Positions 1-6,456 of a stretch of 7,925 bases of DNA are shown here, piece after piece (position 1 is the first letter of the stretch; the number at the start of each line of letters is the position of its first letter). The stretch spans positions 1-7,925 of the forward strand of contig DCFV01000113.1 of NCBI GenBank assembly GCA_002314435.1, read 5' to 3'. Below the pieces are notes generated by a model. That model was not told the DNA's origin. It saw only the letters and a list, made by a program, of their open reading frames with translations, and did not search any database. The stretch is from Acidobacteriaceae bacterium UBA1795. GTDB lineage: Bacteria; Acidobacteriota; Terriglobia; Terriglobales; Acidobacteriaceae. The translations under genes and the position numbers were made by a program.

Positions 1-908
1 GCTATCAGGTCCAGCACCGGCTGCGAACATAGCGCCAGCGCCTCTTCCCTGGTCTGCGGAGGACAGGGATGCGCCAGCACCGCGGCCGCTCGCGCCGCTG
101 CGTCCGCGCGCATCCCGTGCAGCTCTACGTAGCGCAGCACCGCCGTCTTGATGCCTGAGAACGAAAACAGAAAGTGCGGATCGAGCGCGGCAATCGGCGC
201 CGTCTTCGCCGCCTTGGTCCGCGGCGTTTTGCCGGCAAGGTGCAGCTTTGTCTTGATCTGCGAGAACGCAAACGGAACTGCCTTGGGATCGCCAAACCTG
301 GCCAGTGTGTCGATCCACGGCCCACCCGGATACCCCAGCCCCAGCAGCTTCGCCACCTTGTCGTAGGCCTCGCCCGCCGCGTCGTCCACCGTGCGCCCCA
401 TCAGCCGGTACTGCCACGTACCGCCCTCGGCCCGCGCCGCATACAAGTGCGTGTGCCCGCCAGAAACCACCAGCGCCAGCACCGCCTCGCCCGCTTCCTC
501 GAGCGACGATTCCAGCCCCGCCGCCTGCCGCTCCTGCAGAAGCACCGCGTGAATGTGCCCCTCCAGGTGATTCACCGCCACCAGCGGCAACCCCTGCGCA
601 AAGGCCAGCGCCTTGGCATACGTAATTCCCACCAACAGCGCGCCCGCCAGCCCCGGCCCGCTCGTCACCGCAATCGCGTCCAGATCGTCCAGCGTCACGC
701 CCGCCTCAGCCAGCGCCGCCCGCACCACTGGCACAATCGCGCGCAGATGCTCGCGGCTGGCCAATTCCGGCACCACGCCGCCATACCGCGCATGCGTCGC
801 AATCTGCGACGCCACCACCGACGACAGCGTCCGCGCCCCGCGCTCCACAACAGCCGCAGCCGTCTCGTCGCACGAGCTCTCAATGCCGAGAATCAGGCCA
901 CGAGCCAT
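1..908 (-). CDS. tsaD: TsaD, tRNA N6-adenosine threonylcarbamoyltransferase (3' end outside window)
   Basis: This cytoplasmic enzyme transfers the threonylcarbamoyl group from threonylcarbamoyl-AMP to A37 of ANN-decoding tRNAs (t6A), working with TsaB and TsaE in bacteria. The first 302 codons are present. The protein opens with MARGLILGIESSCDETAAAV, the N-terminal signature of the Kae1/TsaD ASKHA fold. The metal-binding pair is H114 and H118 in NHLEGH. Further family motifs are PELASREH (47-54), SGPGL (83-87), SGGHT (149-153), GEAYDKVAKLLGLGYPGG (179-196) and FSFSGIKT (248-255). Members are usually about 340-360 residues, so roughly the last 40-60, with a further metal-ligand Asp, should lie left of position 1. 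The ATG at 908 puts the signature at residue 10, as in the family. It has no good Shine-Dalgarno, but a -10-like hexamer sits 6 nt upstream. It is divergent from cca. Identification is secure. Confidence 0.97.
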   Translation of the reverse strand, partial: MARGLILGIESSCDETAAAVVERGARTLSSVVASQIATHARYGGVVPELASREHLRAIVPVVRAALAEAGVTLDDLDAIAVTSGPGLAGALLVGITYAKALAFAQGLPLVAVNHLEGHIHAVLLQERQAAGLESSLEEAGEAVLALVVSGGHTHLYAARAEGGTWQYRLMGRTVDDAAGEAYDKVAKLLGLGYPGGPWIDTLARFGDPKAVPFAFSQIKTKLHLAGKTPRTKAAKTAPIAALDPHFLFSFSGIKTAVLRYVELHGMRADAAARAAAVLAHPCPPQTREEALALCSQPVLDLI

Positions 909-969
909 TCTTCTAGTGTAACGAGCCTTCGGCGCCCGCAGAAGGGAGCGACAATAGAGGCGAGATCCG
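909..969. promoter_or_regulatory. Divergent control region between tsaD and cca
   Basis: These 61 bp must carry the promoters for both genes unless transcription starts inside a coding region. Facing cca there is GACAAT at 950-955 as a possible -10 and AGAGGCGAG at 956-964 as the ribosome binding site, about 5 nt before the ATG. Facing tsaD there is TACACT at 915-920. The two putative -10 elements are 29 bp apart, so RNA polymerase binding at one would hinder the other. This is inferred from layout only. Confidence 0.4.
915..920 (-). promoter_or_regulatory. Possible -10 hexamer for tsaD (leaderless arrangement)
   Basis: On the minus strand TACACT is followed by AGAAGA and then the ATG of tsaD. 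A transcript from this -10 would begin at or within a base or two of the start codon, so the mRNA would have almost no leader. No convincing -35 is seen; TTCTGC lies 17 nt upstream. The match to TANNNT is good, but a six-base motif is weak evidence alone. Confidence 0.35.
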
Positions 970-2376
970 ATGCCGCATGCTTCGCCCCAACTCGCCGCCG
1001 CCCTCGACGTCCTCACCACGCTCCGCGCCGCAGGCCACGAAGCCTACCTCGCCGGCGGCTGCGTCCGCGACCTCCTCCTCGGCCGCGACCCCACCGACTA
1101 CGACGTAGCCACCAGCGCCACCCCCGACATCGTCCTCCAGATGTTCCCCCGTACCTTCGCCGTAGGCGCCCACTTCGGCGTCGTGTTGGTTGCTGACCAG
1201 CCAGAAAACCCCTCCGAAGAGTCAGCCCCACCGCAGGTGGCCACCGAGGTCGCCACTTTCCGCTCCGACGGCGTCTACTCCGACGGCCGCCACCCCGATC
1301 AGGTCCGCTACACCCTCTCCCCCAGCGAAGACGTCCAGCGCCGCGACTTCACCATCAACGGCCTCCTCCTCGATCCGCTGCGCATCGCGCCGGAGCTCTC
1401 ATCCCAGGATCTGCGACCCGCCGTTCTCGACCACATCGGCGGCCTCGCCGACCTCGACGCCGGACTCATCCGCGCCATCGGCGATCCCGTCCGCCGCTTC
1501 GAAGAAGATCAGCTCCGCCTCCTCCGCGCCGTCCGCTTCGCCGCGCGCTTCAGCTTTGAGATCGAACCCGTCACCTTCGCCGCCGTCCGCCAACTTGCCC
1601 CGCGCATCCGCTCCGTCAGCCACGAGCGCGTCCGCGACGAGCTCACAAAGATGCTCACCGAGGGCCGCGCCCGCCGCGCCTTTGAGTTGCTCCACTCCAC
1701 CGGCCTTCTCGCCGAAGTCCTCCCCGAAGTTGCCCGCATGCCCGGCGTCGCCCAGCCGCCCCAGTTCCACCCCGAGGGCGATGTCTGGATCCACACCCTC
1801 CTGCTCCTCGACCAGCTCCAACCCGGCTGCTCCCCTACCCTCGCCTGGGGAGCGCTCCTCCACGACGTCGGCAAGCCGCCCACCTTCCGCGCTGCCCCCG
1901 ACCGCATCCGCTTCGACGGCCACGTCGAAGTCGGCGTCGCTCTCGCCGCCGACATCTGCCGCCGCTTCCGCTTCTCTAACGACGACACCCGCCAGGTCCT
2001 TGTCCTCGTCGAGCACCACATGCGCTTCGCCGACACCCCGCGCATGCGCGCCTCCACCCTCAAGCGCTTCTTCCGCCTCGAGAAGTTCGACGAGCACCTC
2101 GCCCTGCACAAAATGGACTGCCTCGCCGCCCACGGCAACCTCGACTGCTGGAACTTCGTCCGCCAGCGCCTCGCCGAGCTGCCCGCTGAAGCTGTCCGCC
2201 CCCGCCCGCTCCTCACCGGCCGCGAGCTCATCGCCGCCGGCTACCCGCCCGGCCCCGCATTCAAAGACATGCTCCAGGCCGCAGAGGACGCCCAGCTTGA
2301 GGGCACCGTAGCTACTGAAACTGAAGCACTTGCGCTCATTCGTGCCCGTTTTGGTCCCGCCCACGTCGAGGCGTGA
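970..2376 (+). CDS. cca: CCA-adding tRNA nucleotidyltransferase with HD domain (class II)
   Basis: This enzyme adds or repairs the 3' CCA end of tRNA using CTP and ATP. The 468-residue product has the class II nucleotidyltransferase head: GGCVRD (29-34), then the catalytic DYD pair D43 and D45. Next comes RRDFTINGLLLDP (from residue 124), and then EEDQLRLLRAVRFAARF (from 178), whose E179-D180-xx-R183 matches the EDxxR amino-acid template that selects the nucleotide. A C-terminal HD hydrolase module follows, with H275, H298-D299 in LLHDVGKP and EHHMRF (348-353), as in HD-bearing bacterial Cca. The ATG at 970 has AGAGGCGAG just upstream. A loop with ENPSEESAPPQ near residues 79-90 interrupts the strand before VATFR and uses less C-biased codons. 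Poly(A) polymerase, or an enzyme adding only CC or only A, is a less likely alternative. Confidence 0.93.
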   Translation: MPHASPQLAAALDVLTTLRAAGHEAYLAGGCVRDLLLGRDPTDYDVATSATPDIVLQMFPRTFAVGAHFGVVLVADQPENPSEESAPPQVATEVATFRSDGVYSDGRHPDQVRYTLSPSEDVQRRDFTINGLLLDPLRIAPELSSQDLRPAVLDHIGGLADLDAGLIRAIGDPVRRFEEDQLRLLRAVRFAARFSFEIEPVTFAAVRQLAPRIRSVSHERVRDELTKMLTEGRARRAFELLHSTGLLAEVLPEVARMPGVAQPPQFHPEGDVWIHTLLLLDQLQPGCSPTLAWGALLHDVGKPPTFRAAPDRIRFDGHVEVGVALAADICRRFRFSNDDTRQVLVLVEHHMRFADTPRMRASTLKRFFRLEKFDEHLALHKMDCLAAHGNLDCWNFVRQRLAELPAEAVRPRPLLTGRELIAAGYPPGPAFKDMLQAAEDAQLEGTVATETEALALIRARFGPAHVEA

Positions 2377-2481
2377 TCTGGCTCACTGCCAATCATGGCG
2401 CGCAGTGCGATAAAAGATGTGGGTCCTTTCTGGCCTGCGTTCGCCGCACAGGCACCCATTTCCCAAGGAAAGCGAGCAGTC

Positions 2482-4458
2482 ATGACCGTGTCCATCGGCA
2501 GTGAACCCGTCGTCGATTTCCAGTCAGCCTGGGCAGACCTCGATCTACCCGAGCACGTGCGCGAGGTGCTGGCCGCCGCGCCCCTGGTGCAGACGCCGGA
2601 AACCCGCAACCAGCTGCTCGACTGGGCCCTCGGCCGCCCCACCGGCACCACCGACTGGCGCCTCGGCAACCGCATGGATCACGGCGTCTACGAAGCCATC
2701 TTTCAGGCCAAAGGCATCGGCCGCGTCGTCGAAGCCGTCGTCACCAAGGCCCGCAACGGCCTCGCCATCAACTTTCCTGACCCCGCCATGCGCCGCCGCG
2801 ACCCCGACGCCATGGTCATCGGCGACGACCTGCCTACCGACAAGCCCCGCTACGCCGAGCGCTTCGGCGAGCCCTTCGAAAAGACCCGCCAGGCCACCCT
2901 AGATTGGCTCAAGACGCAGGAACTGGTCGCCATGCCCTTCAACGCCGGCCCGGAAGACCTTGAATACGGTTCGCTGCTCGTCGTCCCCCGCCAGGCCGCC
3001 TTCTTCGCCGCCGCACTCGCAGATCTGCAGGGCATGATTCCGCGCAGCAAGGTTCCCGCCAATTTCAAAATCACCGGCGGCGTCCTCTTCGTCGCGCCGC
3101 CCTTCCGCCATACCCACTTCGGCGGCCGCCAGGTCGTGGTCCACGACCGCACCGCCACCCATCAGGAAGTCTTCGCCTACAACCTCTACCCCGGCCCCAG
3201 CGCCAAAAAAGGCGTCTACTCCATGCTGCTCGACCTGGGCGAGCGCGAAGGCTGGACCACCAACCACTGCGCCGCCGTCGCCGTCGTTACGCCCTACGAG
3301 AACCAGCTCGTCCTCATGCACGAAGGCGCCTCCGGTGGCGGCAAGAGCGAGATGACCGAGCACATCCACCGCATGGAAGATGGCCGCCTGCTCATCGGCG
3401 AAAACGTCATCACCCACGAGCAGCGTACTCTCAACCTGCCCGAGGCCTGCCACCTCCGCCCCATCGCCGACGACATGGCCTGCGCCCACCCCAGGTACCA
3501 GGGCGCCAGCAAGCGCCTCACCGTCGAGGACGCGGAAAGCGCCTGGTTCGTCCGCGTCGACCACATCCACAGCTACGGCACCGCGCCCAATCTTGAGCGC
3601 CTCTGCATCGATCCGCCCGAGCCGTTGCTGTTCCTCAATCACTACATCGTCCCCGGCGGCACCTGCCTCACCTGGGAACACGTCGAAGACGCGCCCGGCA
3701 AGCTCTGCCCCAACCCGCGCGTCATCCTGCCCCGCCGCATGATCGAGGACATCGCCACCGGCCCGCGGGCAGTCGATGTGCGCAGCTTCGGTGTACGCTG
3801 CCCTCCCACCCACTCTGAGAGCCGCCTCTACGGCATCCTCGCCATGATGCACGTGCTCTCGCCGGCCCTTGCCTGGCTCTGGCGCCTCGTCGCTCCGCGC
3901 GGCCACGCGAACCCCAGCATCCAATCCTCCAAGTCCCGCGAGATGCAGTCCGAGGGTGTCGGCTCCTATTGGGCCTTTGCCACCGGCCGCCGCGTCGATC
4001 AGGCCAACCTCCTGCTCCACCAGATCATCGCCACGCCTGAGACGCGCTACGTCCTCATTCCCAACCAGTACATCGGTGCGTGGAAGGTCGGCTTCATGGC
4101 CGAGTGGATCGCGCGCGAATACCTGGCCCGCCGCGGCAGCGCCAAGTTCGCTCGCGACCAGGTCAGCGAAGCCCCGTTCCCGCTGCTCGGCTATATTCCC
4201 AACCAACTCCGCGTTGAGGGATCGATGATCCCCCGCGTCTTCCTCCGCGTCGAAGAACAGATCCAGGGCGGCATGGAAGTCTACGAGGAAGGCGCCCGCC
4301 AGTGGCGCGAGTTCTTCGCTCGCGAGCTCAAGCAGTTCCAGGTTCCCGAGCTCGATCCTCTCGGCCACCGCATCATCGAGGCCTGCCTCGACGGCGCGCA
4401 CCAGGAGGACTACCGCCGTCTCATCCCGCACCCCATGTTCCGCGACGACGAAGGCTGA
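2482..4458 (+). CDS. Large P-loop protein, probable DUF4914 family, function unknown
   Basis: This is a 658-residue soluble protein with no signal peptide or membrane segment. The clearest motif is a Walker A loop, HEGASGGGKSEM (280-291; K288 and S289 would hold the nucleotide phosphates). The shape recalls phosphoenolpyruvate carboxykinase-type P-loops, but the typical PEPCK sequence GLSGTGKTT is absent. Other blocks that look conserved are HTHFGGRQVVVHDR (210-223), HIHSYGTAPN (361-370), FLNHYIVPGGTCLTWEHVED (384-403) and EGVGSYWAFATGRR (from 491). From memory this matches the uncharacterised DUF4914 family in motif and size; no search was run. The frame is open from an ATG at 2395, but those 29 extra residues look non-coding and lack a ribosome site. 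The ATG at 2482 has AAGGA 12 nt upstream, which is rather far. The gene follows cca by 105 bp on the same strand, so co-transcription is possible. Nucleotide binding is likely; the reaction is unknown. Confidence 0.75.
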   Translation: MTVSIGSEPVVDFQSAWADLDLPEHVREVLAAAPLVQTPETRNQLLDWALGRPTGTTDWRLGNRMDHGVYEAIFQAKGIGRVVEAVVTKARNGLAINFPDPAMRRRDPDAMVIGDDLPTDKPRYAERFGEPFEKTRQATLDWLKTQELVAMPFNAGPEDLEYGSLLVVPRQAAFFAAALADLQGMIPRSKVPANFKITGGVLFVAPPFRHTHFGGRQVVVHDRTATHQEVFAYNLYPGPSAKKGVYSMLLDLGEREGWTTNHCAAVAVVTPYENQLVLMHEGASGGGKSEMTEHIHRMEDGRLLIGENVITHEQRTLNLPEACHLRPIADDMACAHPRYQGASKRLTVEDAESAWFVRVDHIHSYGTAPNLERLCIDPPEPLLFLNHYIVPGGTCLTWEHVEDAPGKLCPNPRVILPRRMIEDIATGPRAVDVRSFGVRCPPTHSESRLYGILAMMHVLSPALAWLWRLVAPRGHANPSIQSSKSREMQSEGVGSYWAFATGRRVDQANLLLHQIIATPETRYVLIPNQYIGAWKVGFMAEWIAREYLARRGSAKFARDQVSEAPFPLLGYIPNQLRVEGSMIPRVFLRVEEQIQGGMEVYEEGARQWREFFARELKQFQVPELDPLGHRIIEACLDGAHQEDYRRLIPHPMFRDDEG

Positions 4459-4683
4459 AGCGCAGTTTGTTGAGCGGGCTCAAACCATCTGAGCGCCGCC
4501 GCTTCGCCCGCATCCGCCAACTCGCAGAGAGTGAATGCAGGCGCCAATTCGCCCCGGAGTCCACCCCGTAAGCGCCCGGCAACCAGAGCCCCATCACCCT
4601 CTGGAGTCTCTGCGAAGATGCGCTTCGCGCGAACATGGGCGCCCCAGGTCTGGCTTTTCAGACCTGGGAAAGCACGAATCCGA
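4459..4683. other. Non-coding spacer between convergent genes
   Basis: This 225-bp stretch separates the end of the P-loop gene from the end of the broken minus-strand gene. No convincing coding frame is seen. It holds three hairpin-forming sequences. The first is TTGAGC, GG, GCTCAA at 4470-4483. The second is GCGAAG, ATGCG, CTTCGC at 4612-4628. The third is the strong palindrome at 4643-4668. None is followed by a run of T on either strand, so intrinsic termination is not clear. Confidence 0.6.
4643..4668. repeat. Perfect 10-bp inverted repeat, REP-like hairpin or terminator
   Basis: The left arm CCCAGGTCTG, the loop GCTTTT and the right arm CAGACCTGGG form a perfect 10-bp stem with a 6-nt loop. 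GGGCGCCC at 4637-4644 overlaps the left edge and is itself palindromic. The hairpin lies between two converging genes, where a bidirectional terminator is expected, but neither side has a T tract. Its flanks and compact shape resemble dispersed intergenic palindromes I associate with Acidobacteriota genomes. That is recollection and was not checked, and only one copy lies in this window. Confidence 0.6.
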
Positions 4684-4952
4684 TCACTGACCCCTGTCCT
4701 TCAGATTCCGAGCGTCCAGCTGATTCAGCGGCTGCGTCAGTTCCGCAGCCGCGGCCTGCAGCGCAACCGTGCGCGAGGCCATGTCAATCTGGTTCATCGC
4801 CGTCAGCGCATCATCCACTTCGTCGGCGCGCTGATCAATCGCGTCGATCAGCTTCTCGCTCGTCGCCTTACGCACGCCGCGTCCAGCTGCTCCTTCAAGA
4901 GCTGCAGCGCATCATGCGCACTCTGCCACAACGGCGCGGGTGTCCCGGGCAT
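4684..4952 (-). pseudogene. Small helical protein gene broken by a -1 frameshift
   Basis: A very good ribosome site, AAGGAGAG (4959-4966), lies 6 nt before an ATG at 4952. The first frame reads MPGTPAPLWQSAHDALQLLK, then EQLDAA, and runs into a stop at 4848 after 34 codons. A second frame takes over around 4873-4881 and reads RKATSEKLIDAIDQ, then an acidic helical stretch ending in LNQLDARNLKDRGQ, with a stop at 4684. Restoring one base in the GCGGCGTGC tract joins them into one continuous protein of about 89 residues. The product would be mostly helical, charged and soluble, without a signal peptide. No classic slippery heptamer is visible, so a mutation or a sequencing error is more likely than programmed shifting. 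The function is not recognised. The gene lies just downstream of another tiny ORF, whose stop abuts its ribosome site. Confidence 0.6.
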
Positions 4953-4958
4953 AGTCAA

Positions 4959-4966
4959 CTCTCCTT
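4959..4966 (-). promoter_or_regulatory. Strong Shine-Dalgarno of the broken small gene
   Basis: AAGGAGAG on the minus strand, with a 6-nt spacer (TTGACT) before the ATG at 4952, is the best ribosome site in the window. The TAA of the upstream small ORF (4965-4967) overlaps its first bases, so the two would be translationally coupled. The site argues that the frame starting at 4952 was a real gene. Confidence 0.7.
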
Positions 4967-5096
4967 AGTTCGCCGGCAGCTGCGCATGGAATCCGTGCAG
5001 TTGCTCGCCGTCGTGCATCCGCTCCGCAAGCACGTAAGCAACCCAGGCGACCTTCGCCTCCGCTCTCGCAGCCAGCGCCGTACGCGTCGCCGCCAA
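4965..5096 (-). CDS. Small hypothetical protein upstream of the broken gene
   Basis: This is a 43-codon ORF from a TTG at 5096, with GGAGG (5101-5105) 4 nt upstream. It contains an alanine-rich helix, ALAARAEAKVAWVAYVLAER, and ends HGFHAQLPAN. Its TAA overlaps the ribosome site of the next gene, a typical operon junction. The same frame stays open upstream to a GTG at 5120, which would give 51 residues but has no ribosome site. Codons end in G more often than in the large genes. I do not recognise the protein. It could be a real small protein, or the remaining 3' end of a longer gene decayed together with its broken neighbour. Chance is possible for a frame this short, but the two ribosome sites and the junction favour a gene. 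Confidence 0.4.
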   Translation of the reverse strand: MAATRTALAARAEAKVAWVAYVLAERMHDGEQLHGFHAQLPAN

Positions 5097-5238
5097 GCAA
5101 CCTCCGGAGGCAGCGCGCACAGTCGTGGAATCGCGGGGAAGCGTGCGCGCAGGGGAACGTAAGTCAGTCTGTCACACCCGCGTAAGAGTCAACGAGAAAC
5201 TGCATGCAACAGGCCGGCGCCCGCCGCTTGCAGTACGA

Positions 5239-5244
5239 GACAAT
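5239..5244 (+). promoter_or_regulatory. Possible -10 hexamer for the flavoprotein gene (leaderless arrangement)
   Basis: GACAAT is followed by AGCCCT and then the ATG at 5251, the same 6-nt spacing seen for tsaD. No Shine-Dalgarno is present in the 20 bases before this ATG, which fits a leaderless mRNA. The first base departs from TATAAT and no clear -35 is seen 16-18 nt upstream. Confidence 0.3.
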
Positions 5245-5250
5245 AGCCCT

Positions 5251-6450
5251 ATGCCCGCCACGCCGCCGCCCGAACGCCGATTCGATGTCCTCATCCTCGG
5301 CGCCGGCGCCGCTGGCCTTTTCTGCGCGGCCGCCGCAGGCCAGCGCGGCCGCCGCGTGGCCCTGCTCGACCACAACCAGCAGCCCGGCCGCAAAATCCTC
5401 ATCTCCGGCGGAGGCCGCTGCAACTTCACAAACATTCACTGCACGCCCGCCAATTTCCTCTCTGAAAATCCCCACTTCGCCAAGTCCGCGCTCGCGCGCT
5501 ATCAGCCGCGCCATTTTCTGGAACTGGTCGAGCGCTATCACATTCCTTGGCATGAGAAGACCCTCGGCCAGCTCTTTTGCGATCGCTCCGCGCACGACAT
5601 CCTCAACATGCTGTTAGCCGAGTGCGAGCGCGCCACTCAGTCCGGCGGCAGCGTCGAGTTCATCTACAGCGCGCGTAATCTCGCCGTCGAGTGCAGCGGC
5701 AGCAGCTTCCGCGTTACGTCATCGCAGGGCGCATGCGTCGCCGACGCGCTCGTCGTAGCCACCGGCGGCCTCTCCATTCCCCAGCTTGGAGCTACAGGCT
5801 TCGCCTACGATCTCGCCCGCCAGTTCGGCATCGCCATCGTCCCGCCGCGCCCTGCGCTCGTGCCCCTCATCCTCGGCGGCGACGAAGCCTCATGGACCGC
5901 ACTCTCCGGAGTATCAACCGAGGTCATCGCCCACGCCGGCCGAGCGCAATTTCGCGAGAAGATACTCGTCACCCATCGCGGCCTCAGCGGCCCGGCCATC
6001 CTGCAGGCCTCAAGCTACTGGCAACCCGGTAAGCCACTGACGATTGACTTCGCACCCGCAGCGGAGCTGCTCGCCCCGCTCCTCGCACCCGCCGCGCGTC
6101 GCGACGTAGCCGCCTATCGCCAGGCCCTGCGTGCCGTACTCCCCCAACGCCTCGCCGCGCACCTGGCCGAAACCGCTGCGCACACCGGCTGGTCGAACGC
6201 CGCGCTCCATGCCGCCGAGCGCCGTCTGCACGGCTACGAGTTCCACCCCGTCGGTACCGAAGGCTTCGCCAAGGCTGAAGTCACCGCCGGGGGCATCGAC
6301 ACCGCCGCCCTCCACGCCCGCACCATGGAAACCCGCACCGTTCCGGGCCTCTTCTTCATCGGCGAAGCCGTCGACGTCACCGGACATCTCGGCGGCTTCA
6401 ACTTCCAGTGGGCCTGGGCCTCCGCCACCGCCACAGCCCGCGCGTTGTAA
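5251..6450 (+). CDS. HI0933/YhiN (BaiN-type) NAD(P)/FAD-dependent oxidoreductase
   Basis: This is a 399-residue flavoprotein of the family that includes E. coli YhiN, Haemophilus HI0933 and BaiN. The substrate cannot be read from sequence. The N-terminal FAD-binding Rossmann motif is GAGAAG (17-22). The family hallmark PGRKILISGGGRCNFTN spans 45-61. A middle FAD segment contains VATGG. The C-terminal signature begins FFIGEAVDVTGHLGGFNFQ (from 368) and closes the FAD site; just before it is TAGGID. All hallmark blocks are present and the length is normal, so the gene looks intact and soluble. The frame is open upstream to 5125, but residues encoded before 5251 look non-coding, and the ATG at 5251 places the Rossmann fold near the N-terminus as in relatives. 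It ends 6 bp from the convergent secreted-protein gene. The family is certain; the physiological role is not. Confidence 0.95.
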   Translation: MPATPPPERRFDVLILGAGAAGLFCAAAAGQRGRRVALLDHNQQPGRKILISGGGRCNFTNIHCTPANFLSENPHFAKSALARYQPRHFLELVERYHIPWHEKTLGQLFCDRSAHDILNMLLAECERATQSGGSVEFIYSARNLAVECSGSSFRVTSSQGACVADALVVATGGLSIPQLGATGFAYDLARQFGIAIVPPRPALVPLILGGDEASWTALSGVSTEVIAHAGRAQFREKILVTHRGLSGPAILQASSYWQPGKPLTIDFAPAAELLAPLLAPAARRDVAAYRQALRAVLPQRLAAHLAETAAHTGWSNAALHAAERRLHGYEFHPVGTEGFAKAEVTAGGIDTAALHARTMETRTVPGLFFIGEAVDVTGHLGGFNFQWAWASATATARAL

Positions 6451-6456
6451 GGGAAC

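Noticed and set aside
174..1196. Plus-strand open frame of 340 codons across tsaD and the start of cca
   Set aside because: It is antisense to tsaD, crosses the intergenic region, and gives an Arg/Pro/His-rich translation without domains.
1399..2364. Minus-strand open frame of about 321 codons opposite cca
   Set aside because: Same antisense codon-bias artefact; no motifs, dominated by Glu, Ala, Gly and Val.
2395..2481. Upstream ATG for the P-loop gene
   Set aside because: No ribosome site, and the 29 extra residues lack the codon pattern of the gene; 2482 is preferred, although its own ribosome site is distant.
2899..4431. Long open frame on the minus strand (about 510 codons) opposite the P-loop gene
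   Set aside because: It lies wholly antisense to a gene with recognisable motifs. GC-rich genes with C-ending codons keep the opposite frame free of stops, and its translation is a low-complexity run of Ala, Gly, Val, Asp and Glu.
4470..4483. Palindrome TTGAGC, GG, GCTCAA as terminator of the P-loop gene
   Set aside because: Short stem, very small loop and no T tract after it; recorded only as a hairpin in the spacer.
4848..4890. Programmed -1 ribosomal frameshift site in the small broken gene
   Set aside because: No X-XXY-YYZ slippery heptamer or obvious downstream pseudoknot in the overlap; mutation or sequencing error is simpler.
4635..5162. Plus-strand open frame of 175 codons in the gene-poor region
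   Set aside because: Low-complexity Ser/Arg/Pro translation, no ribosome site, opposite the better-supported minus-strand small genes.
5125..5250. Extended N-terminus of the flavoprotein
   Set aside because: It would add 42 basic, unstructured residues before the Rossmann fold, which family members lack.
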